IMG/VR virus record: IMGVR_UViG_3300023172_000008
Location: 62,001 to 126,000 of that record
DNA: 64,000 nucleotides
Strand: one strand, 5' to 3'
From: a virus
Notes under the pieces: generated by a model
Databases searched by the model: none
Told to the model about the DNA's origin: nothing
What the model saw: the letters and a program-made list of their open reading frames with translations, nothing else
Translations under genes and position numbers: made by a program
Shown here: positions 55,733 through 63,818 of the stretch, one piece after another
Layout of the letters: each line of letters begins with the position of its first letter
Numbering within the stretch: the stretch's first letter is position 1

Positions 55733-55740
55733 GATAAATA
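55733..55740 (+). promoter_or_regulatory. Late-type promoter motif
   Basis: GATAAATA between Cys-rich protein 1 and its neighbour, 19 bases before the ATG at 55759. Confidence 0.5.
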
Positions 55741-55758
55741 CAAAAGAAGGATGCAAAA

Positions 55759-56451
55759 ATGGCAGAAATAACTAAAGAATTTACGTACGATATCCCCGAC
55801 ACGTATCTTGCTCAAACAAATAGTAACGGGGACACAGCGACAGCAACTTATACAGGTCCAGAAAGACTGTATGTGTTTGTTGACGCAGAAACTGGTAGAA
55901 ACACACTAGATCAAACTCCACCGGATGAAGATTTTATTTACAATCCAAGTACAGACACGGTTGCAGAAGGCGAACGTTTAGTAGAATTAGATTGTGCAGG
56001 TGAAGATACTTTAATGTGTGCAATTTATTTGCCACACACAGTAACTTTAACACAAACTAATCAAGTTGTAGCACTTCCAGAAGGATATGGTAATTACGAG
56101 TTTCCGTGGCCACCATACCCAGATCACGCATATGAATATAACCTATGTTCACATGATGAAGGAACAGGCGATTGGACACTTACTTGGAAGCAACCATGGC
56201 AAACATGGGAAACTTTGATCCAACTAAGAAACGACAGACTTGATTCAACTGATCACAGAGTGGCAGAAGATATGCCAGCATCAGTGAAACAACCTTGGAT
56301 TGATTTTAGACAAAAATTAAGAGATTTACCAACTACTTGGGGTCATGGAACTGATTCAGAATATCCAGCACACCAAGTTAAATTTCCAGAAGAACCAGAT
56401 GCAGGTGGATACGCAGATGCACCAGCAGATGATGGCGTGGGAATAGGTTAA
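55759..56451 (+). CDS. Tail fibre/adhesin assembly chaperone-like protein 1 (230 aa)
   Basis: The C-terminal third has LRNDRLDSTDHRVAEDMPAS then VKQPWIDFRQKLRDLP (about residues 157-195). This matches the 'R...L...D......P...KQ.W..YRQ.LRD.P' motif of phage tail/fibre assembly chaperones. The N-terminal part (TYDIPDTYLAQTNSNGDTAT) is shared with the 58071 gene. It alternates with the Cys-rich proteins, so it may help fold or attach them. The ribosome site is AAGGATGC. Confidence 0.68.
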   Translation: MAEITKEFTYDIPDTYLAQTNSNGDTATATYTGPERLYVFVDAETGRNTLDQTPPDEDFIYNPSTDTVAEGERLVELDCAGEDTLMCAIYLPHTVTLTQTNQVVALPEGYGNYEFPWPPYPDHAYEYNLCSHDEGTGDWTLTWKQPWQTWETLIQLRNDRLDSTDHRVAEDMPASVKQPWIDFRQKLRDLPTTWGHGTDSEYPAHQVKFPEEPDAGGYADAPADDGVGIG

Positions 56452-56463
56452 GGAGAAAATTGA

Positions 56464-57234
56464 ATGTCTGCACTTAGATCATTATTACAGTTAGGGGCTG
56501 AAACAGGAGCGTTAGCATTACGTTCGATTTACGTATATCACTCTAGTTTTGATTCCACTCGTAACAATAACGGTGGTTGTTGTTGTGCTTGGAATCCATC
56601 AGATGATGTTACATGGGCGGCTTTTGAAGTTTGGGGTGCAGGCGGAGACGGCGGCGGTGGCTGTTGTTGTATGGCAGGCTTTCCAGGTGGATCAGGCTCT
56701 TACGGTAGAAAAATTTTAGAAGTTAATAACGGAGCAACATTTACTTTATGTGCTGGCGCGGCAGGTTGTTGTAGACCTGTTATGGGTTGTCCAGGATGTG
56801 GTAGTTATGCTTGTTCTGGTAACGGTTGTTGTTCAGGAGCATATTTTTGCTTATGTGCATCAGGCGGTGGCTACGGTTGTGCAACTTGTGGCTTTGGTAC
56901 TGCTTGGGGCGGTCACTGTGGATGTCCAAACAGAATGTGTGGATGTGTAAAAGGTGCTGACTTTAGTGTTTGTGGTACAAACGGTGGTGGTGCTGGTACA
57001 GCGATGTGTTCAAGTTCATCATGGGAAAACATGACAGCAGGACCAATGTTATCAGCAGGTGCTAGAATGACACGTGATAACTGTTATAAAACACATGGTA
57101 GAGAAGCAGACGGACCAGCAGAATTTCCAGGCGGTGGCGGAGGAACACTCCATACACACAACGGAACTTGTTACTGTGGTGGCCCTGGCGCAGGTGGACT
57201 AGTAATTGTGTATTATCAATCGGATATAGGGTAA
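56464..57234 (+). CDS. Cys/Gly-rich adhesin-like protein 2 (256 aa)
   Basis: Paralog of the 54989 protein, with 27 cysteines by my count. The framework NNNGGCCCAWNPSDDVTWAA, FEVWGAGGDGGGGCCCM and SGSYGRKILEVNNGATFTLC is aligned, and the middle is a run of Cys/Gly/Tyr turns (for example GCPGCGSYACSGNGCCSG). It ends GGLVIVYYQSDIG. The start region LRSLLQLGAE matches LRTLLGDTVE and LRDFLPGYSV of the other two, probably the attachment helix. Confidence 0.75.
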   Translation: MSALRSLLQLGAETGALALRSIYVYHSSFDSTRNNNGGCCCAWNPSDDVTWAAFEVWGAGGDGGGGCCCMAGFPGGSGSYGRKILEVNNGATFTLCAGAAGCCRPVMGCPGCGSYACSGNGCCSGAYFCLCASGGGYGCATCGFGTAWGGHCGCPNRMCGCVKGADFSVCGTNGGGAGTAMCSSSSWENMTAGPMLSAGARMTRDNCYKTHGREADGPAEFPGGGGGTLHTHNGTCYCGGPGAGGLVIVYYQSDIG

Positions 57235-57243
57235 GGAGATAGT

Positions 57244-58050
57244 ATGTCTAATTTAAGAGATTTTTTACCAGGATACAGCGTAGGCGTAAAATCACCTCAA
57301 GCATTTACAGTAAGTTATGAATGGAATTGGGACCACAATGAAGCGTGGCCAAGACAATCACACGGTGTTCCACCAGAATCAAGATATTATTGTAACAACA
57401 ACGGTGGTAAGTGTTGCCGTTGGACAGTTCCACAAGGTACTACTTTTGCAGTATTTGAAATGTGGGGCGGCGGTGCTTCGGGCGTAGGCGGATGTTGCTG
57501 TATGCAAGGTATGCCAGGCGATGGTGGCGGTTACGCTATTAAGTCAACTAACGTATCAGGTGGAGATCAGTTTACAATCTGTGCAGGACGTTCGGGTTGT
57601 TGTTTATACGCAGGAAATAACATGAACGGACACAACAGTTTCGTATTTGGAACACCAACAGGTGGTTCATGTTTCTGTGCTGTTGCTTGTGGAGGCGGTT
57701 GTTCTAACTGTACTCACTGTCATGGTTACTTTAGTTGTTATGGATGTTGTATGAGTTGTTATAACTGTCAACACCAACCAAACAACGTTGACTTTGGTAT
57801 TGCTGGCTTTACAGGATCAGCACAAAGATCACAGCATTGTGGTGATAGAGGTTTATCATTTAGACCAGTAGCACCTATGGCACAATCAGGTCCATTAATT
57901 GGTCCAAACGGTTGTTGTGCAAGAGGTGGTGAATGTCAAGGCTTTGGCGCATGGCCAGGCGGCGGTGGCGAAAATGGACAAGTTTATGGCGGTGGCTGTT
58001 GTTGTGGATCCCCTGGAGCAGGCGGCGCAGTATACGTAGTGTATTATTAA
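57244..58050 (+). CDS. Cys/Gly-rich adhesin-like protein 3 (268 aa)
   Basis: Third paralog, with 27 cysteines by my count; it starts 9 bases after paralog 2. It has a longer, aromatic N-terminal part (SYEWNWDHNEAWPRQSHGV) before NNNGGKCCRWTVPQGTTFAV and GGCCCMQGMPGDGGGYAIKS. The CHxC-like middle (NCTHCHGYFSCYGCCMSCYN) resembles metal-binding turns. It ends GGAVYVVYY. Divergence is greatest in the middle while the frame strands are kept, the expected pattern of receptor-binding tips. Confidence 0.75.
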   Translation: MSNLRDFLPGYSVGVKSPQAFTVSYEWNWDHNEAWPRQSHGVPPESRYYCNNNGGKCCRWTVPQGTTFAVFEMWGGGASGVGGCCCMQGMPGDGGGYAIKSTNVSGGDQFTICAGRSGCCLYAGNNMNGHNSFVFGTPTGGSCFCAVACGGGCSNCTHCHGYFSCYGCCMSCYNCQHQPNNVDFGIAGFTGSAQRSQHCGDRGLSFRPVAPMAQSGPLIGPNGCCARGGECQGFGAWPGGGGENGQVYGGGCCCGSPGAGGAVYVVYY

Positions 58051-58070
58051 TAGGGGTATAGGAACATAAG

Positions 58071-59468
58071 ATGAGAGATCCAAACGCAAATAACAAAAGA
58101 GATGAAATTAACGTTCAGTTCTCTTATGATATGCCTGATGCATATCTTTACCAAACTACAAACGAAGGTAAAGTAGGAACATGGACATACGAAGGTCCAA
58201 GAGAAATGTGGGTATTCCTACGTAAATCTGATAACAAACGTACTGGAGAAGTTAAGTACTGGTACGAAGTTGAAGATGATTTTGTTCCTGCGGCACACGA
58301 GTATATGGTAAAAGTTAATTGCGAAGACAATCCTCTACTTTGTGAATTAATGGAAACAGACCAAGATACAGTTTTCTTAGAAGGTCGTGCAATTAAATCA
58401 GAAACACTTCCAATGAATGATTACCAAGGTAATCCGTTTGTTCACTATGAGCCTGAAGTTCCTACTCCAGACCATACATACGACAGAGATGAAATTACTT
58501 ACGATCCAGTTGCACAGGAATGGAATACACCTTTTCCGTTTATTAAACCACACACTGATTGGGAAGCAATTAAAAAAGTACGTTGGTCTCAACTATCAGC
58601 GGCAGACGGTCACGTGTCACCAGATATGCCAGATGCTGTTAAACAAGAATGGATTGATTTTAGACAAAAATTAAGAGATTTACCAGCAACATACGGCGCG
58701 GCTTGGACAGTAGAAATCACTGACGGTGGCACTGGATATGCTGTAGATGATGTATTAGTTGTTCCAGCAGAAGAACTAGGATTTAGTGCTAGTGATGTTG
58801 GTGCATTAGATGATTTATCAGCACCAATGGGAACAAGACCAGGATTTGATTTTGAAGCAGATCCAAGTGCATTAACTTCTGTTGTTGATGAAATTGACAA
58901 TTTAAACGTAAACATTATTGTTACATCAGTTGATACAGACGGTGCTATTACTGGTGTAAGAACAAGAAATGCTTTTAATGCTAGACACATTAAAGAAGCA
59001 AAAACTGTTGTAAGTCCTACTGTTGAATATACAGGTGACGGTAGTGCGGCAACATTCACACTTTCAAAAGTAGTACGTATTGATCCATGGAAAGTAAGAT
59101 TTCCACAATCACCAAAAGCAAAATACCCAGGTATTTGGGGTGAAGCAGATCAATTCCCAGGACCATTTGGACGATATGGAGCGGCAGTTGGATCATTAGC
59201 AGATGGTTCAGGAACTGACGCGGCACAATGGGCAGATCCATCAGATGGTTGGTTAATGGAACATACATATCACCCAGCAACTTTCCACTTTATTCCACCA
59301 GAAAAAGGCGGTAACTACTTTGCTGAAGACCTTGCTAGATTAGGTTTAAGTACAGACGGAACACCTTTTGATGATGGTATTGTTGACGGGTTGCCAGCGG
59401 CGCCAACAGATGTACACGGTAACACTAGAGTTGCTGGACGTATTACAGCCAGAAAACAATCTTCCTAA
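58071..59468 (+). CDS. Adhesin assembly chaperone-like protein 2 with inserted domain (465 aa)
   Basis: Paralog of the 55759 protein. It shares FSYDMPDAYLYQTTNEGKVG at the start and SPDMPDAVKQEWIDFRQKLR with DLPATYG near 200. Here the chaperone motif is interrupted from its end piece (DPWKVRFPQSPKAKYPG, compare HQVKFPEEPDAGGY of the shorter paralog) by about 130 residues. The insert begins EITDGGTGYAVDDVLVVPAE, the same type of short beta module found in both giant fibres (GGSGHAVDDTITVQASEIGG). The C-terminal 110 residues are unique. It may assist a specific Cys-rich partner or itself be part of the fibre. Confidence 0.65.
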   Translation: MRDPNANNKRDEINVQFSYDMPDAYLYQTTNEGKVGTWTYEGPREMWVFLRKSDNKRTGEVKYWYEVEDDFVPAAHEYMVKVNCEDNPLLCELMETDQDTVFLEGRAIKSETLPMNDYQGNPFVHYEPEVPTPDHTYDRDEITYDPVAQEWNTPFPFIKPHTDWEAIKKVRWSQLSAADGHVSPDMPDAVKQEWIDFRQKLRDLPATYGAAWTVEITDGGTGYAVDDVLVVPAEELGFSASDVGALDDLSAPMGTRPGFDFEADPSALTSVVDEIDNLNVNIIVTSVDTDGAITGVRTRNAFNARHIKEAKTVVSPTVEYTGDGSAATFTLSKVVRIDPWKVRFPQSPKAKYPGIWGEADQFPGPFGRYGAAVGSLADGSGTDAAQWADPSDGWLMEHTYHPATFHFIPPEKGGNYFAEDLARLGLSTDGTPFDDGIVDGLPAAPTDVHGNTRVAGRITARKQSS

Positions 59469-59478
59469 TTAGTTTTAC

Positions 59479-59486
59479 ATTAAATA
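59479..59486 (+). promoter_or_regulatory. Late-type promoter motif before the sugar cassette
   Basis: ATTAAATA, followed by a perfect hairpin (TTTACAAA 59489-59496 with TTTGTAAA 59503-59510) and AAGGATAATTT ahead of the ATG at 59522. A one- to two-base variant of the motif. Confidence 0.4.
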
Positions 59487-59521
59487 TCTTTACAAACGCA
59501 ACTTTGTAAAAGGATAATTTA

Positions 59522-60502
59522 ATGACAGAACAAACCAAACGAGATACTGCCATCTTTATTAATGGTGGTGCAGGACGAGTACTTGCTAGTATTCCGGCTC
59601 TATTAACCTTTGCAGAAGAAAATCCCGATGATAATTTTATAATTGTATGTGAAGGTGGCACAGACTTTTATAAAGGACATCCTTTACTTCATGCAAAAGC
59701 ATATGATCATTGGCATAAGAACTTATTCCAAGAAAAACTAGTTAACATGAATTTAGTTACTCCAGAACCGTATAGGGTTTGGGAATACTACAATCAAAAG
59801 TGTAGCATTGCTGAAGCCTACGACATTGCAATTAACGGTAAAGGACTAAGAAAAATTAAAAAACCAGAACTTAAACTTTCAAGAGAAGAATTAATGTTCG
59901 GTAAAAAGTTAATCGACGAAGTAAAAGAAAAAACAGGCAAAGATAAAATTGTTGTTTTCCAACCATTCGGTAGAGCAGTTATGCATGAAAACGGAATGAT
60001 CTCTGATTGGAGTGGAAGAAGTTTTGAAGCAGAAAATTCTGTCAACATTGTTAAAAAATTATCTCATAAAGTTGGCGTTATACATATGGCAGAGTTTGGT
60101 ATTGACTTTTCAAAACACGGTATTAAAAATCCTGTAGCAAGTCCAATGGGTGCAAACCTAAGACAATGGGCAGGTATTATTCAAGCGGCAGATTATTTCT
60201 TAGGTTGTGATAGTGTTGGACAGCACATTGTACACGCATTAGGATTAAAAGGCACAGTTGTTATTGGCTCTACATTCCCTATTAATGTTTCATATCCTGA
60301 AGATAAAAACATGGATATTCTTGATATGGGTCAAGGTGCAAGAGTTTATTCACCAATTAGAGTTACTACAGATGAATGGTCAGACAGAATTAATGACGGT
60401 ATCATGGCAATGAATGATAAGATTGAAGATATTGTTGTTGAATCAGTAATGAATGGTATTAAGGGTAAGGCTAAAGTAGGAAACCGCTTTACAGAAGAAT
60501 AA
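59522..60502 (+). CDS. GT-B glycosyltransferase, family 9-like (heptosyltransferase type)
   Basis: The 326-aa protein begins AIFINGGAGRVLASIPALLT (residues 10-29), the Gly-rich loop of heptosyltransferase-like enzymes. KIVVFQPFGRA follows near 142. The C-terminal donor site has YFLGCDSVGQHIVHALGLKG (about 218-237), the conserved 'DSG..H.A..LG' of GT9. It would transfer a sugar from a nucleotide donor to a surface glycan. One-base overlap with the SGNH-type gene behind it shows that the cassette is one operon. Substrate unknown; a damaged or altered active site cannot be excluded, since the Ser/Gly of that motif is replaced by SVGQH. Confidence 0.72.
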   Translation: MTEQTKRDTAIFINGGAGRVLASIPALLTFAEENPDDNFIIVCEGGTDFYKGHPLLHAKAYDHWHKNLFQEKLVNMNLVTPEPYRVWEYYNQKCSIAEAYDIAINGKGLRKIKKPELKLSREELMFGKKLIDEVKEKTGKDKIVVFQPFGRAVMHENGMISDWSGRSFEAENSVNIVKKLSHKVGVIHMAEFGIDFSKHGIKNPVASPMGANLRQWAGIIQAADYFLGCDSVGQHIVHALGLKGTVVIGSTFPINVSYPEDKNMDILDMGQGARVYSPIRVTTDEWSDRINDGIMAMNDKIEDIVVESVMNGIKGKAKVGNRFTEE

Positions 60503-61329
60503 TGTCTAGACTATTTGCCTTTGGCTGTTCATATACATCATGGAATTGGCCTACTTGGGCAGACTTCTACGCACATAATTTTAACTATTATGAAAACTGG
60601 GGTCATGCAGGGTTAGGCAATCGTGCTATTGCAGAACGTGTTGCTGAATGTAATTTAAAAAATAACTTTACCAAAGACGATACAGTAATAGTACAATGGT
60701 CAAGTTATCTAAGACATGACTATATGCGTTTTGACAAAGAAGAAACTTGGCAAACTAAAGGAAGTTTGTTCAGTTATCAAAACACTGAAACTTTTAACAA
60801 AGACTGGCATGATAAATTCTTTGATGAAAAGGCATATTTCCTAAGTACACTTAACAGTATTTTACTAACAGCAGGATTATTAAAATCAACTGGATGCAAT
60901 TTTCTGTTTACAAGTATTAATAAGTTAGAAACACTAGGCACAGATATACCACATCAAGCAGGTCATGGTGAAAATTTACGTAATACACCAGAACTTGCAA
61001 ATGCCTGGGACGAATACGAACTACAAGATTACAAATATATCTTTGACGAAGATTATTGGTTAGAACCAATTGGATTATATGCGTGGTATAGAAAAGATTA
61101 TAGTTGGTGGTTTACTAATAAGAATAATGAAAAATGGATAGAACTACACCCTAGTCCAATACAACATTTAAATTGGGTAATGGACAATTTAAGCCACAAC
61201 TTAAATCAACATCAAGAATATATGATAGATAGTATTAACAATGTTAAAACTGATGACTACAAAGAAACAATTAAAAACATTACCAATCTTCAACTTGAAG
61301 GCTGGGATCGAAATTATCGAGGATATTAA
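60502..61329 (+). CDS. SGNH/GDSL-type hydrolase or acyltransferase-like protein
   Basis: A 275-aa protein beginning RLFAFGCSYTSWNWPTWADF (residues 3-22), in which FGCSYT is a GDS-type block I with S9 as the likely nucleophile. GHAGLGNRAI (34-43) offers the block II Gly-Asn. HPSPIQHLNWV near 217 supplies the His of the 'D..H' block, although the Asp is replaced by Pro-Ile-Gln. Such proteins deacylate or acylate sugars. Aromatic-rich (many W and Y). It sits between the glycosyltransferase and carbamoyltransferase, so glycan modification is likely. Confidence 0.68.
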   Translation: MSRLFAFGCSYTSWNWPTWADFYAHNFNYYENWGHAGLGNRAIAERVAECNLKNNFTKDDTVIVQWSSYLRHDYMRFDKEETWQTKGSLFSYQNTETFNKDWHDKFFDEKAYFLSTLNSILLTAGLLKSTGCNFLFTSINKLETLGTDIPHQAGHGENLRNTPELANAWDEYELQDYKYIFDEDYWLEPIGLYAWYRKDYSWWFTNKNNEKWIELHPSPIQHLNWVMDNLSHNLNQHQEYMIDSINNVKTDDYKETIKNITNLQLEGWDRNYRGY

Positions 61330-61331
61330 AT

Positions 61332-63134
61332 ATGGCGGATAAAAAACCGGTTTGGATTGCAGGTATTGCTAGAGGACATAACGGAGGTGTTTGTCTACTA
61401 AAGGACGGTGAAGTAGTATTTGCACTTGAAGAAGAGCGTCTAACAAGACACAAATACGATGGCGGCCCATTTGCCACAATGTTGAAAATTCTTGAGTACA
61501 CAGATGAATTAGATTTTCTTATTGTAGCACATACACAAAATTTACAATATACAGCGGGTAAAATTGATTTTAGCGGAGACGATGTTTATACTGGTCTTGC
61601 ACGTAAACTAGGTTTAATTAAAAGACAGCCGTTTAATGGAAATCCGCACCCACAAGTTATCGACCTAAGTCATATTCATCACAAGTTACACGCGGCTTGT
61701 GCTTTTTATCGCTCAGGGTTTGACGAAGCAGTTGGTGTTATTGTTGACGGTGCAGGAACATTTATTGATTTAAACATTGGCAATCAACAAACAACTGTTT
61801 GGGAAACTGAAAGTATTTTTGATTGTAACTATCCAGATAACTTTAAAACATTATACAAACACCTAGGAACAAATGGACCTTTAACAGGTTCTTGGATGCC
61901 AGAATTTACTAGCGAAATGTATGACGAACCTAAAGAAAATACACACGAACTTTTCCTAACTGAAAATGCAGGTATTGTTAAAGCATACGAAGCAGTAACT
62001 GAGTACTGTGGTTTTAGTTTTATTGAAGCAGGAAAAACTATGGGGTTATTCCCATATGGTGGGCCCAATGTAGAGTGTCCTAAAATTTTTAGAGAGGACA
62101 CACTACATCCTATTTCCGATAGAGAATTAATTGTACCAACATATCCTAACGGTGCTCACGTTAATTACAATATGTTTCCGTTTTTAACTGATCACTCAGA
62201 TGACGATGTTACTAAATTAAAAAATAGAAGAGACATGGCGTATGCTATTCAAACACAAACACAAGAACAAGTTGTACGCTTAATTAAAAAAGCAGTTGAA
62301 ATGTCAGGAAAAAACAAAGTTGTTATTTCCGGAGGATACGGATTAAACTGTGTTGCTAACTATCATTACCTTGATGCACTAAAAGATCAAGACATTGAAA
62401 TTTATGTTGAACCAGTATCAAATGATGCAGGCACAGCAATGGGTGCCGCAATGTACTGGCATAGAAAATTAACTAAAAGCAATAAAGTTAATCCACAAGT
62501 TGATACATTATACGAAGGACCGGAATATTTTTATTCACAAGAAGAAATTGAAAATACTGCCGAAAAATATAATGCAACTGTAACAGATGCAAGTGATAAA
62601 GATGCTGTTGCACTATTAAAAGATAGAAATATTGTTGTAATGCATCAAGGACGTTCAGAGAATGGTCCAAGAGCATTAGGTAATAGAACTATTATGTACG
62701 ATCCAAGCGATCCAAACGGAAAGGATCACGTTAATACTGTTAAGCGTCGAGAATATTTCCGCCCGTTTGCAGGTAGTATCTTAGAAGAAGATGTACATGA
62801 GTGGTTTGACTTACGTGGTATGAAAAGTTCGCCTACAATGATGTATGCTGTAAATTGCCAGCCAGGCATTGAAAAGAAAATTCCTGCTATTATTCATGTA
62901 GACGGAACTTGTAGAATTCAAACCGTAAATGAAAAACAAAATCCACTTTACTATAGATTCATTAAAGAATGGAAAAAAGAAACCGGTATTCCTATGGTGT
63001 TTAATACTTCATTTAATCTAGGCGGTGAACCATTAGTAGAAACATTAGATGATGCAATTCGTACATTAGCACACAGTGATATCGAATACTTGTATCTACC
63101 AGAATACGGTAAATTAATTACACTAAAGAACTAA
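61332..63134 (+). CDS. Carbamoyltransferase (NodU/CmcH/TobZ family)
   Basis: At 600 aa it has the full two-domain length. The N-terminal YrdC-less Kae1-like ATPase fold starts WIAGIARGHNGGVCLLKDGE, with LEEERLTRHKYDGG; metal-binding His residues lie in SHIHHKLHAACAFY (about 113-126). VISGGYGLNCVANYHYLDAL (about 332) and RSENGPRALGNRTIMYDPSD (about 438) are the family's core motifs, followed by REYFRPFAGSILEED. It moves a carbamoyl group from carbamoyl phosphate via ATP to a hydroxyl, in known cases on sugars of antibiotics or Nod factors. Here the acceptor may be a glycan of the host or virion; a DNA base is a less likely alternative. Confidence 0.9.
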   Translation: MADKKPVWIAGIARGHNGGVCLLKDGEVVFALEEERLTRHKYDGGPFATMLKILEYTDELDFLIVAHTQNLQYTAGKIDFSGDDVYTGLARKLGLIKRQPFNGNPHPQVIDLSHIHHKLHAACAFYRSGFDEAVGVIVDGAGTFIDLNIGNQQTTVWETESIFDCNYPDNFKTLYKHLGTNGPLTGSWMPEFTSEMYDEPKENTHELFLTENAGIVKAYEAVTEYCGFSFIEAGKTMGLFPYGGPNVECPKIFREDTLHPISDRELIVPTYPNGAHVNYNMFPFLTDHSDDDVTKLKNRRDMAYAIQTQTQEQVVRLIKKAVEMSGKNKVVISGGYGLNCVANYHYLDALKDQDIEIYVEPVSNDAGTAMGAAMYWHRKLTKSNKVNPQVDTLYEGPEYFYSQEEIENTAEKYNATVTDASDKDAVALLKDRNIVVMHQGRSENGPRALGNRTIMYDPSDPNGKDHVNTVKRREYFRPFAGSILEEDVHEWFDLRGMKSSPTMMYAVNCQPGIEKKIPAIIHVDGTCRIQTVNEKQNPLYYRFIKEWKKETGIPMVFNTSFNLGGEPLVETLDDAIRTLAHSDIEYLYLPEYGKLITLKN

Positions 63135-63138
63135 TGGA

Positions 63139-63771
63139 ATGGATTATAAGGAAGTCAAATATTTCGACACAACTATCTTTTGGACTGACGAATTAGACGG
63201 TTGTGGAAACACAATGGTCGATGACTTTCTTGACGCGACTAATCATATTAGCAATAATAGACAGTTTAAAAATACACTAGAATGGTGTAGTGGTCCAGGC
63301 TATTGGGGGTTTGGATTACTTGCATCTTTACAAACTGAAAAACTAACACTTAGTGATGTAGAATTAAACAACAGTTATTGCATCAATAAAACTATTAGAG
63401 AAAATAGTTTTGAAGCAAAAGCAAAGTTTATTTACAGTCATAATTTTCAAAAAATTCCAGAGCAGAAATTTGACCTAATTGTTGCAAATCCTCCTCATTT
63501 TAATCACGATCCGTATGTAGAACACTACAACGAACCAAGGAAATACAAGGATACTGATTGGGCAATACATAGAGATTTTTTTGATAATGTTAACAACTAT
63601 CTAACTGATGACGGATTAATCATATTGGCTGAAAATGTATGGGGTTCTAGTCCTAAAACATTCCAAGATATGATAGATGATAACGGCTTAGAAATTATTA
63701 CACACTTTAAAAGCAAACAATATCCCTTAGATATGTGGTACTTAGCGATCTCAAAGCGTCAAATTGACTAA
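63139..63771 (+). CDS. Class I SAM-dependent methyltransferase
   Basis: The 210-aa protein has LEWCSGPGYWGFGLLASLQT (about residues 48-67), the SAM-binding glycine loop, an acidic end of strand 2 (LTLSDVELNNS), and FDLIVANPPHFNHDP (about 108-122). The NPPH tetrad is the catalytic motif of N-methyltransferases of the HemK/PrmC and RlmG types. It could methylate an amide or amino group of a protein, RNA or an amino sugar. It follows the carbamoyltransferase after 4 bases, so the glycan-related option is favoured by context only. Confidence 0.8.
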   Translation: MDYKEVKYFDTTIFWTDELDGCGNTMVDDFLDATNHISNNRQFKNTLEWCSGPGYWGFGLLASLQTEKLTLSDVELNNSYCINKTIRENSFEAKAKFIYSHNFQKIPEQKFDLIVANPPHFNHDPYVEHYNEPRKYKDTDWAIHRDFFDNVNNYLTDDGLIILAENVWGSSPKTFQDMIDDNGLEIITHFKSKQYPLDMWYLAISKRQID

Positions 63772-63793
63772 GATCCTAAAGCCGTTAACTATC

Positions 63794-63801
63794 GATAAAT
63801 A
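63794..63801 (+). promoter_or_regulatory. Late-type promoter motif
   Basis: GATAAATA 17 bases before the ATG at 63819, with AGAGGAT between; it opens the next structural unit. Confidence 0.55.
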
Positions 63802-63818
63802 TACTAAAGAGGATAATA

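Noticed and set aside
59522-63771. DNA-base hypermodification cassette
   Set aside because: No partner enzymes for base modification (thymidylate synthase-like, kinase, queuosine-type) are present in the window; the glycosyltransferase and SGNH neighbours point to sugars.
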